Assembly (NCBI RefSeq): GCF_000469325.1
Contig: NZ_KI271598.1
Coordinates: forward strand, 5,082-44,986
Length of the DNA: 39,905 bases
Direction: 5' to 3'
From: Schleiferilactobacillus shenzhenensis LY-73
GTDB taxonomy: Bacteria; Bacillota; Bacilli; Lactobacillales; Lactobacillaceae
Made by a program: the position numbers and the translations under genes. Below the pieces are notes generated by a model. It was given only the letters and a program-made list of their open reading frames with translations. It was not told the DNA's origin and searched no databases. Below, one piece after another: positions 9,371-16,154 of the stretch (its first letter is position 1; every line of letters starts with the position of its first letter).

Positions 9371-10234
9371 TTGGCCCATTTAGTGTTACAAACCGATTTT
9401 GGTCAGATGGACGGTTCCGTCAGTGCCATGTACGGGATCGCCTATTCCGTGGCGCCGCGCTTGGCGGTCCACGACCTGACCCATAATATTCCGCCGTATG
9501 ATATTTTTGCGGCCTCTTACCGGCTCTACCAAACGGTGCGCTTCTGGCCTGAGGGAACGGTCTTTGTTTCCGTGGTGGACCCCGGCGTCAGCAATGACCA
9601 GCAGCCGATCGCCGTCCAGACCATGGACAACAAGTTCATCGTCACGCCGGACAACGGCACGATCACCCATCTGGCCCATTATCAAGGCTTGCGGGCCGTC
9701 CGTCAGATCCAGACGCCGACCAGCAAAGCCCTGGCTGCTTTCAACGAGGAACATACCTTCCGCGGCCGGGATCTGTACACCTACATTGGTGCGGCCCTGG
9801 CCAGCGGTCAGCTGCCCTTCGCGGACTTGGGCCCGCTGACGACACCGGATGAACTGGTGCAGCTGGCCTTGGCGCCGGTGACCACCGGCCAGAACGAAGT
9901 GACGGGAGCAGTGGACATCACCGACCCCCGCTTCGGATCTGTCTGGACCAATATTCCGGTAACGGCCTTCAACACGCTTGGCGTCAAGACCGGCGACACG
10001 GTCAAGGTGTCGATTGCGTACCACGATCAGCTGCGCTACCAGAATACGATGCGCTACACTCGTTCTTTCGCTTCTGTGGTCGTGGGCGAGCCGCTGGTCT
10101 ACGTCAACTCCCTGCTCAACCTGGGGGTAGCCATCAACCAGGCGTCCTTTGCGGACCTCTACCATATCGAAGCCGGTATCGACTGGGTGGTCACCATGAA
10201 CCCCGCGGCGCCGCAACGGTTCCCGGGTGCCTAA
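9371..10234 (+). CDS. SAM hydroxide adenosyltransferase family protein (DUF62)
   Basis: A 287-residue protein of the fluorinase/chlorinase-like family. Most bacterial members hydrolyse S-adenosylmethionine to adenosine and methionine (family knowledge). The N-terminal signature LVLQTDFGQMDG is present with the catalytic-site Asp. HDLTHNIPPYD, VVDPGVS and TPDNGT follow in the order of the SAM-binding fold, and FRGRDLYTYIGA is conserved. The start is TTG at 9371: no ATG or GTG precedes the conserved LVLQTDFG strand in frame. The preceding site (GGAAGCGG) is modest. It is 18 bp behind trpS, so translation may be partly coupled. Substrate water versus halide cannot be decided here; the hydroxide activity is most likely. 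Confidence 0.88.
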   Translation: MAHLVLQTDFGQMDGSVSAMYGIAYSVAPRLAVHDLTHNIPPYDIFAASYRLYQTVRFWPEGTVFVSVVDPGVSNDQQPIAVQTMDNKFIVTPDNGTITHLAHYQGLRAVRQIQTPTSKALAAFNEEHTFRGRDLYTYIGAALASGQLPFADLGPLTTPDELVQLALAPVTTGQNEVTGAVDITDPRFGSVWTNIPVTAFNTLGVKTGDTVKVSIAYHDQLRYQNTMRYTRSFASVVVGEPLVYVNSLLNLGVAINQASFADLYHIEAGIDWVVTMNPAAPQRFPGA

Positions 10235-10270
10235 CATCCAACTTGCGACCGACGCCCCCGCAGGGCAACA

Positions 10271-10279
10271 TGATACAAT
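10271..10279 (+). promoter_or_regulatory. Extended -10 promoter of the lemA-TPM operon
   Basis: TGaTACAAT matches the extended -10 form (TGn plus hexamer). It lies 34 bp before the LemA start; no good -35 is needed or seen. Confidence 0.5.
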
Positions 10280-10312
10280 GGTCTTAACGAATGAACAGAA
10301 GGAGCGGACAGT

Positions 10313-10927
10313 ATGCAAAATGGGAACAATGGCAACCAACCCCGCCGCAGTTACCTGCCGTGGCTGATCGTCTTAGCGGTCGTCGTCGTGCTGGGCATCT
10401 TCGGCGTTTCTACCTATAACGGCTTAGCCCAGCAGAGTCAATCCGTGGACAGTCAATGGGCCAACGTGGAGACCGTGATGCAGCGGCGGGCCGACTTGAT
10501 TCCCAACTTGGTAAACTCCGTGAAGGGCTCAATGACCCAGGAACAAAAGGTGTTCGGGGACATCGCGGACGCCCGCAGCAACTATTCCAAAGCTAATTCG
10601 GCATCGGATAAGATGAAGGCCAACGCCCAAATCGACCAAAGCGTGGGGACATTGATTTCTGCCATCCACGAGAATTACCCGAAGCTGGAGTCCAACGAGA
10701 ACGTCAAAACGTTGATGACAGAACTGGAAGGCACTGAAAACCGCATTGCGGTGGAACGCCGGCGGTACAACACGGCCGTGCAGTCTTACAACACCGGCGT
10801 GGTCACCTTCCCGAAGAACATCTTCGCGAACATGATGGGGATGGGCAAGAAGCCGTACTTCAAGGCCGATGCCAACGCGCAGAAAGTACCTAAGGTGGAT
10901 CTGAATGATTCCAGCAGCAGTAAATAA
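10313..10927 (+). CDS. LemA family membrane protein
   Basis: A 204-residue protein with one N-terminal transmembrane helix (about residues 14-32) followed by a long helical extracytoplasmic or cytoplasmic domain typical of LemA. Characteristic motifs are VDSQWANVETVMQRRADLIPN (in part: QRRADLIPNLV) and the later RRYNTAVQSYN, followed by FPKNIFANMMG. AAGGAGC precedes ATG 10313. The next gene overlaps its end by 23 bp and encodes a TPM-domain protein, a pairing found widely in Firmicutes and thought to act in envelope or membrane-protein quality control (family knowledge). Its exact role is unknown. Confidence 0.93.
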   Translation: MQNGNNGNQPRRSYLPWLIVLAVVVVLGIFGVSTYNGLAQQSQSVDSQWANVETVMQRRADLIPNLVNSVKGSMTQEQKVFGDIADARSNYSKANSASDKMKANAQIDQSVGTLISAIHENYPKLESNENVKTLMTELEGTENRIAVERRRYNTAVQSYNTGVVTFPKNIFANMMGMGKKPYFKADANAQKVPKVDLNDSSSSK

Positions 10928-11699
10928 TTTGCGGCAACGCCAAGGGCGGTGGGGGAGTGTCCTCGCCGCCTTTGCGGTACTCTGGGGGCTGTTACTCGTT
11001 GGTAGCCGGCCCGTGCAGGCGGCTAGTCTGCCCGTGGTCTTGCCAGCGAACGGCGTCGCCGATACCGCCGGGTTAGTCGACCCCGCAGTGCGGCAGTATG
11101 TTGCCAAGACAAACACGGTGCTGGGCCAGCGGGAGAAGAAACTGCAAGTGCTCGTGGTCACCGTGCCCCGCGACAAGTCCCTGGTCGCCACGGAGAAGTT
11201 TGTGCGCGCCCATTACCTGCCGGACGGGACGTATCGGGCGGCCCTTTTGTATGCGCCGAACAGCGGCCAGCCGGCGGCGAAAATCATTACCAGCCACGCC
11301 TTGACCCCGACGTTGACCAAGGCGATGACGGACCGCATCTTGAGTGATGCCGCCAAGAATCTCCGCAGTCCGCGCGCGGCTGCGGTCAATACCGGGTTCC
11401 GCCAGACAGTGCGGGCGCTCACGGCGGTGCTGAACGCGCTGTACCATTACCCCCAACCCGCCGGCTCCTTGACGACCCAGCAGATCCAGGATTATGTTTA
11501 CGGCCGCCGCAGCACCACGTTCTCCCCCCGGGGCATCTTGCTGTTTGGACTCGTCCTCGTCATCTTGTTCTTCTTGCCCGGCCGCCGCCGGGACGCCGGT
11601 GGCCGTTTGCGGCCCTGGTGGCAGGGCAGCGGGCTGGTGGACGAGCATCCAGAAGATGATGATGACGAGGATGAACAGGACGGCGCAGATAAGAAATGA
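10905..11699 (+). CDS. TPM-domain (YgcG-like) membrane protein
   Basis: A 264-residue protein with an N-terminal signal-like helix ending VQAA, a TPM domain (about residues 45-165, containing VADTAGLVDP and LQVLVVTVP) and a transmembrane helix at about residues 208-225. The tail is arginine-rich, then strongly acidic (EHPEDDDDEDEQDG). TPM domains usually end in Gly/Ser-rich repeats; this acidic end is atypical. AAGGTGG lies before ATG 10905, inside the lemA gene, so translation is probably coupled. The stop codon at 11697 is in the same frame as the Fic remnant that follows. Together with that remnant, this hints that the 3' side of the operon was remodelled by a deletion. Confidence 0.82.
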   Translation: MIPAAVNNLRQRQGRWGSVLAAFAVLWGLLLVGSRPVQAASLPVVLPANGVADTAGLVDPAVRQYVAKTNTVLGQREKKLQVLVVTVPRDKSLVATEKFVRAHYLPDGTYRAALLYAPNSGQPAAKIITSHALTPTLTKAMTDRILSDAAKNLRSPRAAAVNTGFRQTVRALTAVLNALYHYPQPAGSLTTQQIQDYVYGRRSTTFSPRGILLFGLVLVILFFLPGRRRDAGGRLRPWWQGSGLVDEHPEDDDDEDEQDGADKK

Positions 11700-11963
11700 G
11701 AGGGCAGCCGCAGTACCACCGATAAAGCCCTCACCATGCTATACCACACGATGCGGCAGCAGCTCTTCTGGGATGGCAACAAACGAACAGCCACGCTGGC
11801 CGCGAACAAATTGCTGATCGACCACGGGGCAGGGCTGTTCAATGTACCGCTGAATCTTTGGCCTCAGTGGAACGAGCTGATCAGCGCCTATTATCAGAGC
11901 GGCGACATGCTGGCCATCAAGCAGTGGACATACGACCATGGGATTCAGGGTGTGACGCTTTAA
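11700..11963 (+). pseudogene. Fic/DOC-domain remnant, N-terminus lost
   Basis: About 87 codons remain, in the same frame as the TPM gene and starting right after its TGA. The core LFWDGNKRTATLAANKLL matches the Fic loop region of a subfamily in which DGNKR replaces DGNGR. The catalytic His normally found before the FxDGN motif is Gln here. Homology appears to begin upstream of the first ATG (11736), at TTDKALTMLYHTMRQQ, with no start codon or ribosome site. Fic proteins transfer AMP from ATP to protein hydroxyls (family knowledge); this fragment lacks the N-terminal half of the fold and should be inactive. An intact, different Fic gene follows 57 bp later. Confidence 0.65.
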
Positions 11964-11989
11964 GTGCTAAAATTCTTGTCCGTTGTCTG

Positions 11990-11995
11990 TATAAT
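11990..11995 (+). promoter_or_regulatory. -10 box of the Fic gene
   Basis: Perfect TATAAT 24 bp before the Fic start. No -35 hexamer at the usual distance is convincing. Confidence 0.45.
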
Positions 11996-12019
11996 GAAAC
12001 CAGACAGGAGGCGTCAGCA

Positions 12020-12865
12020 ATGGCTGATTTACGGGAGCTACTGAAAAAAATTACACGGTTAAAAGCAGAAATGGATCACTATCGACCACTGACGCCGACC
12101 CAGGTAAAAATGTTGGAAAAAAACATCCGGATTGAGCATGTTTGGACGTCCAATGCTATCGAGGGCAGTCATTTAGACCGCTACGAAACCGCGTCAATTC
12201 TAGACGCTGGTGTGACAGTTAATGGGGCCTCTGTGAAAGACACATTGGCAGCAATTGACCTGAACGATGCTTATGAATACATGATGGACCTGGTGGCGCA
12301 TAAACAACCACTGAGTCAACAAATGATTCGGGACTTGAACCGCATCGCGACGTTGCAAACAGCGAATCCAAAGTCTGAAGCGGGTCTTTACCGAGTGATT
12401 GACGTTTGGCCTAACGGTTTGCAAGACCATCCTTACGTTTCCCCGTTTGAGATCCGCCAAGAAATGGCCAAGTTGATTCGTTGGTCTCGCCATGCCCAAG
12501 CAACTGAACATCCGGTTCAATATGCTGCTGATCTGCATCAACGTTTCGTGACGATTCATCCCTTCGTTGACGGTAACGGCCGTACGGCTCGTCTCTTAAT
12601 GAATTTTGCCCTGACGCAAGCTGGGTATCCAGTGATTAACGTGATGCCGGATGAGGCATCACGGAATACCTACATGGTTGCTTTAGAAGATGCACGCAAT
12701 GGCCACCGGGCGTCGTTCGAACGCCTCATCGCCAATTACGTTCAAACTGAACTTGTTCGGCGGAATAAGATGCTGGCCCTGAACGAACGAAACCAGTCGG
12801 ATGCAGTGAATGAAACATCGCCGTTATTGCAACGTTATTTGGAAAAACACGGAGAGGACCAGTGA
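12020..12865 (+). CDS. Fic family protein adenylyltransferase with self-inhibitory motif
   Basis: A 281-residue Fic protein. The catalytic loop HPFVDGNGRTARLL (about residues 179-192) matches HxFx(D/E)GNGRxxR completely, so AMP transfer to a hydroxyl side chain is expected. The N-terminal segment SNAIEG (about 41-46) fits the inhibitory helix motif (S/T)xxxE(G/N), placing it among class II Fic proteins that regulate themselves in cis (family knowledge). AGGAGG lies 8 bases before ATG 12020; the longer frame from 11858 overlaps the remnant and is not used. Codon use is visibly less GC-rich than the flanking genes, suggesting transfer. It converges on the VanZ-like gene with only 5 bp between stops. 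No separate antitoxin gene is seen. Confidence 0.9.
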   Translation: MADLRELLKKITRLKAEMDHYRPLTPTQVKMLEKNIRIEHVWTSNAIEGSHLDRYETASILDAGVTVNGASVKDTLAAIDLNDAYEYMMDLVAHKQPLSQQMIRDLNRIATLQTANPKSEAGLYRVIDVWPNGLQDHPYVSPFEIRQEMAKLIRWSRHAQATEHPVQYAADLHQRFVTIHPFVDGNGRTARLLMNFALTQAGYPVINVMPDEASRNTYMVALEDARNGHRASFERLIANYVQTELVRRNKMLALNERNQSDAVNETSPLLQRYLEKHGEDQ

Positions 12866-12870
12866 CCGCT

Positions 12871-13458
12871 CTAGTTCGTCAACCCACGGTGGTGCGCATA
12901 GAGTTTCCTTGTGAGCACGAGTATGCCGAAGCCCAGGGCCCCGCCCAGCGTATTCAGCAGCAAGTCGCCGGTATCAAACGCGCGGTTGCCTAAATAAAAG
13001 TAATTCATGACGAGCTGCAAAGACTCAATCCCGAGCGCGGTCAGAAATGCTGTCGCAATGGCCGGTGCCAGCCGCCGCAATTTAGGGAAGAGCAAGCCCC
13101 CAATGAAGGTCAGCGGCGCCAGCAGGAGTAAATTACCGACGATTTGTGTCGGCAGATAGTGCAGCCAGTCAGTGGGGTTCAGCGTTATCATTGCGGATTG
13201 CCGGCCAAACCCATAACGGTGAATCGGATTATCAGGCGAATACAAAAAAACTGGGAACAACGTGAGGGCAGCAACCGCAAAAAGATACCCATAGAACAGC
13301 CAAATCAGAAGTATCCTGAGGGCTGATGTTCGCTGACGAAGTAAATGCACAGTATGCCCAATCGCCAACAGTAAGAACAGCGGCGCAATGACTGCAGCAT
13401 CAATTAATACGTTAGGTGAAAACTGCTGATACCCGTGGCTCGTCGGCAAATTGATCAT
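12871..13458 (-). CDS. VanZ-like membrane protein
   Basis: A 195-residue protein with four to five transmembrane helices. The VanZ-like signature is present in order: GNLLLLAPLTFIGG, then GIESLQLVMNYFYLGNRAFD and DLLLNTLGGALGF. VanZ relatives confer low-level teicoplanin resistance in vancomycin-resistance clusters, but most chromosomal members have no known role (family knowledge). GAGGAG precedes ATG 13458. No other resistance gene is near, so antibiotic resistance should not be inferred. The gene is moderately less GC-rich than the window average, like the adjacent Fic gene. Confidence 0.85.
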   Translation of the reverse strand: MINLPTSHGYQQFSPNVLIDAAVIAPLFLLLAIGHTVHLLRQRTSALRILLIWLFYGYLFAVAALTLFPVFLYSPDNPIHRYGFGRQSAMITLNPTDWLHYLPTQIVGNLLLLAPLTFIGGLLFPKLRRLAPAIATAFLTALGIESLQLVMNYFYLGNRAFDTGDLLLNTLGGALGFGILVLTRKLYAHHRGLTN

Positions 13459-13519
13459 TGTCTCCTCGTCCTTTCCTGAACGAGTTGAGTATACCTTGCT
13501 GATATGCCAAATACTAAAG

Positions 13520-13595
13520 AAAAGGCTGGACCAAAGTTCACTCTCCGAATACCGTCAAAGACGGATCGGTCGGTGAATTCTAGTTCAGCCTTTTT
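13520..13595. terminator. Long imperfect hairpin, terminator-like
   Basis: AAAAGGCTG at 13520 pairs with CAGCCTTTTT at 13586-13595. Inner arms TTCAC/GTGAA and an apical CCGTCAAAGACGG hairpin extend the stem. It ends in a T-run on the plus strand and an equivalent run on the minus strand. No plus-strand gene runs into it, so it may be part of a repeat rather than a simple terminator. Nearby sequence 13643-13665 (CCCCGGAAATTTCGAGTG) resembles 34404-34420 inside repeat copy 3. Confidence 0.5.
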
Positions 13596-13739
13596 GAAGA
13601 CCGTTCTTTTCTACTAAAAATGAGCTACTGCAACTCTTGCCCCGGAAATTTCGAGTGAAAACATCGTAGGTGGTTGCATCACAATGAACGGGTATTTTCG
13701 GCAGGGCTCCGTGAGATGACCTGTCGCCACGACAATAGG

Positions 13740-13905
13740 GTGACGGAGGGCGGAGCAGGCGGGGGCTCAGTGGTGAAATTTCTGTTAGCGGGCGTTCTTT
13801 GCCCGCTTACAGAAAGGCCGAGCTTTAAGACAAAATGCGCACTTTGCATTTTGTCTTAAAGTCGGCCCACCACGTTCCAGCCCCGCCTGCGGAGCCCGGA
13901 GTCAC
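13740..13905 (+). repeat. Dispersed palindromic element, copy 2 (module A only)
   Basis: A 166-bp nested palindrome runs from GTGAC (13740) to GTCAC (13901-13905). The outer arms pair over 13740-13767 and 13877-13905, with a GGA/GGA internal loop (13752-13754 and 13891-13893). Two inner hairpins follow: 13782-13812 (GCGGGC/GCCCGC) and 13816-13867, a near-perfect stem around TTTAAGACAAAATGC. Module B is absent. The upstream 60 bases also resemble the flanks of copies 3 and 4. It occupies most of the gene-free interval between the VanZ-like and aldo/keto reductase genes. Confidence 0.85.
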
Positions 13906-13950
13906 CGGGCCGCAGCTGCGCGACAGCGAACGCGCCTTTTTCAACCCAAG

Positions 13951-14868
13951 TTAAGGCAAATCATTCCCCGCAGCGAAGTAAATGTCATACCACTCCTGCC
14001 GCGTCAGCTTGATCCGGTCGATGTCGGCGACCTCGGCCAGCCGTTCTGGATTCATGGTCCCGGCGATGACCTGCATGTTCGCCGGAATCCGCAGAATCCA
14101 GGCGGCCGCCAAAGCGTTGACGTTGCTGCCGTACTTGGCGGCCAGCTCATGCAGCTTGTCATTCAGCTTCGGGAACTTCGGGTTGTCGATGAAGACCCCT
14201 TCGAAGAAGCCGTACTGATACGGCGACCACGCCTGGATCGTCATGTCGTGCAGCCGGCTGTATTCCAGAATGCCGCCGTCATGGTCGATACTGCGGGGGT
14301 CAGCCATGTTGGTGTGCATCCCGAAGTCGATCATGCCGGTGTGCATGATGCTCAGCTGCAGCTGGTTGGCGATCAGGTGCATGGGCACCGCCTGCTGGAC
14401 CAGTGCCACCTGCATCGGGTTGAAGTTCGACACGCCGAACTGGCGCACCTTGCCCTGGTTCTGCAGCTGCAAGAAGGCCTCGGCAATCTCGTCGGGCTCC
14501 ATCAAGGGATCCGGCCGGTGAAGCAGCAGCGAATCAACGTAATCCAAGCCCATCCGTTCCAAGGAGCCGTTCACGGCCGCCACGATATGGTCTTTAGAAA
14601 AGTCATAGCGTTTGTCGGCAATCCCGACCTTGGTTTGGATGACCAGCTGGTCCCGGGGGACAGCGGCGATTTTCAGGGCGGCGCCGAACTTTTCTTCGGC
14701 CTGCCCTTGACTGTAAACATCTGCGTTATCGAAGAAATTGATACCATGGTCAATGGCGGTGGCGACCAGTTGGGCGGCGTCAGCGTCGCTCTTCTTGGCG
14801 ACCCGCATCAAGCCCAGCCCGACGGCGGACGCCCGCAAGCCGCTGTGACCAATATTCACGTATTGCAC
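13951..14868 (-). CDS. Aldo/keto reductase family oxidoreductase
   Basis: A 305-residue NAD(P)H-dependent carbonyl reductase of the aldo/keto reductase fold, of the YdhF-like type. The catalytic tetrad is visible: Asp and Tyr in FFDNADVYSQG, Lys in VIQTKVG and His in SLLLHRPDP. FGVSNFNP and the C-terminal VIAGTMNPERL cofactor-binding region are also present. I choose GTG 14868 because AGGAG lies 8 bases upstream; a GTG at 14877 directly abuts that site. Substrate is unknown. Single gene between repeat copy 2 and the unrecognised 357-residue protein gene, all on the minus strand. Confidence 0.92.
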   Translation of the reverse strand: MQYVNIGHSGLRASAVGLGLMRVAKKSDADAAQLVATAIDHGINFFDNADVYSQGQAEEKFGAALKIAAVPRDQLVIQTKVGIADKRYDFSKDHIVAAVNGSLERMGLDYVDSLLLHRPDPLMEPDEIAEAFLQLQNQGKVRQFGVSNFNPMQVALVQQAVPMHLIANQLQLSIMHTGMIDFGMHTNMADPRSIDHDGGILEYSRLHDMTIQAWSPYQYGFFEGVFIDNPKFPKLNDKLHELAAKYGSNVNALAAAWILRIPANMQVIAGTMNPERLAEVADIDRIKLTRQEWYDIYFAAGNDLP

Positions 14869-14990
14869 ATTATTCACTCCTAGGGTCTGCGGCAGGAAAC
14901 CGCAGTGAATTCGGTTACTTACTCACCCTAGCACATTTCTGCTAATGAAGGTAGACCAAACAAGCGGCCGCGTTGTCGCGGCCGCAGGGG

Positions 14991-16064
14991 TCATTCATTC
15001 TTGCCGCTGATCGACTTGATGGCATCGGCGGGAATCGTCAGGTTCGGCGGCAGGGTGTCACTGATGGCGACAATCGTGCCGATCAGTTGGTGGTCATTGG
15101 CCCCCACCGGCACGGTGACCTGGTCGTTGATGGCCAGATCCGGGATGTCGGTCTTGTAGGTGTAAGCCTTGCCCCCGTCGCTGAAGGCGACCTGGACGTA
15201 ATACTCAGGGAAAGGGCCGAACTGGTGCCATTCCCGGTCATCTTCATGGTGAGCGAGGGTGATGGCCCGGTCCACGAGCCGTTCCAGGTCGCGCCAGAAG
15301 GCGAGCATCTCAGTATCGTCTGCATCGGTCTGGACGATGATTTGGTCATCGTCTTGGTAGGTTAACACGATGCCGAAAGCCGCCGCCGGGTAATCGGTGG
15401 TGTCCAGTTTGGTGGTCGTCAATTGCCCTAAGCCCTGCACCGCATCGCTGACGGCAGGCACCAGGGCGTCCACCAGGTGGGCATCGGTGTACGTGGTCGT
15501 GTGGCTGGGCCGGCTGTCGGGGAATGCGGTGCGCAGCTGCAGCGTGTGCCGGGCCGGGTCGATGAGAATGGTTTGCTGGTAAATCTTGCTGTGCTGAATC
15601 TGTTCGGTGTCGCCGTGGAAGTGGGGCAGGTTCAGGTCGGCGAAGCGCACGAAGTCGAATTGCCAGCGTTGGGGCGGCAAGATATGGCCGTTCGGGGCCA
15701 GGGCCGCCTGCTGGAGCAGATCGGTCAAGTCGTCCCAGCCAGCCGGGAAGACGTTGTCACCGCTCATCTGGCGGGTGCGGCCGTCCGCCCAGGCCACCGC
15801 CAGGGTCCACTGGGTGCCGTCCATGATCATGCCGGTCGGGTCTTGGGGATAGTCGTCTTGCCACTGGTCAATGGCAATCGTTGCCAGCCGCTGCTGCCAC
15901 GCTTGGGCATCGGCGCCCCGGAGGGTTTGGGCGACTGTCTTTTCGGCATGGCTCGTGCCGTTGGTCAGCCGGGCCGTCACCGTATCCGCGGTGATTTCGG
16001 CACTCAGCGTTTCCGCGGGACCGAAGAAGCCCGTCATTTTGAGGATAATCGAAGTGATCATCAT
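14991..16064 (-). CDS. Unrecognised 357-residue protein
   Basis: No family recognised. AGGAGG lies 5 bases before ATG 16064 (the frame extends to a GTG at 16070, which overlaps that site). There is a short hydrophobic start (MMITSIILKMTGFFG) that is too short for a clear signal peptide. The protein looks like two parts. The first, about residues 1-110, contains DGTQWTLAVAWADGR and GDNVFPAGWDDL, a strand-turn pattern seen in small uncharacterised Firmicutes domains. The last 70 residues (VQVAFSDGGKAYTYKTD, then QVTVPVGANDHQLIGTIV) look like a small beta-barrel. It is divergent from the GH3 gene with a 90-bp shared upstream region. Expression control is not apparent. Confidence 0.6.
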   Translation of the reverse strand: MMITSIILKMTGFFGPAETLSAEITADTVTARLTNGTSHAEKTVAQTLRGADAQAWQQRLATIAIDQWQDDYPQDPTGMIMDGTQWTLAVAWADGRTRQMSGDNVFPAGWDDLTDLLQQAALAPNGHILPPQRWQFDFVRFADLNLPHFHGDTEQIQHSKIYQQTILIDPARHTLQLRTAFPDSRPSHTTTYTDAHLVDALVPAVSDAVQGLGQLTTTKLDTTDYPAAAFGIVLTYQDDDQIIVQTDADDTEMLAFWRDLERLVDRAITLAHHEDDREWHQFGPFPEYYVQVAFSDGGKAYTYKTDIPDLAINDQVTVPVGANDHQLIGTIVAISDTLPPNLTIPADAIKSISGKNE

Positions 16065-16154
16065 TGCCACCTCCTACAAGTCTTATTTTAACATGATAGC
16101 GTTTGAACAAGGTACAATTGAGCCGTATGACGCGAATTGGGAGGAGCGATTCCA

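Noticed and set aside
12871-13458. VanZ-like gene as an antibiotic resistance determinant
   Set aside because: No van cluster genes are nearby, and VanZ-like proteins are common chromosomal membrane proteins of unknown role.
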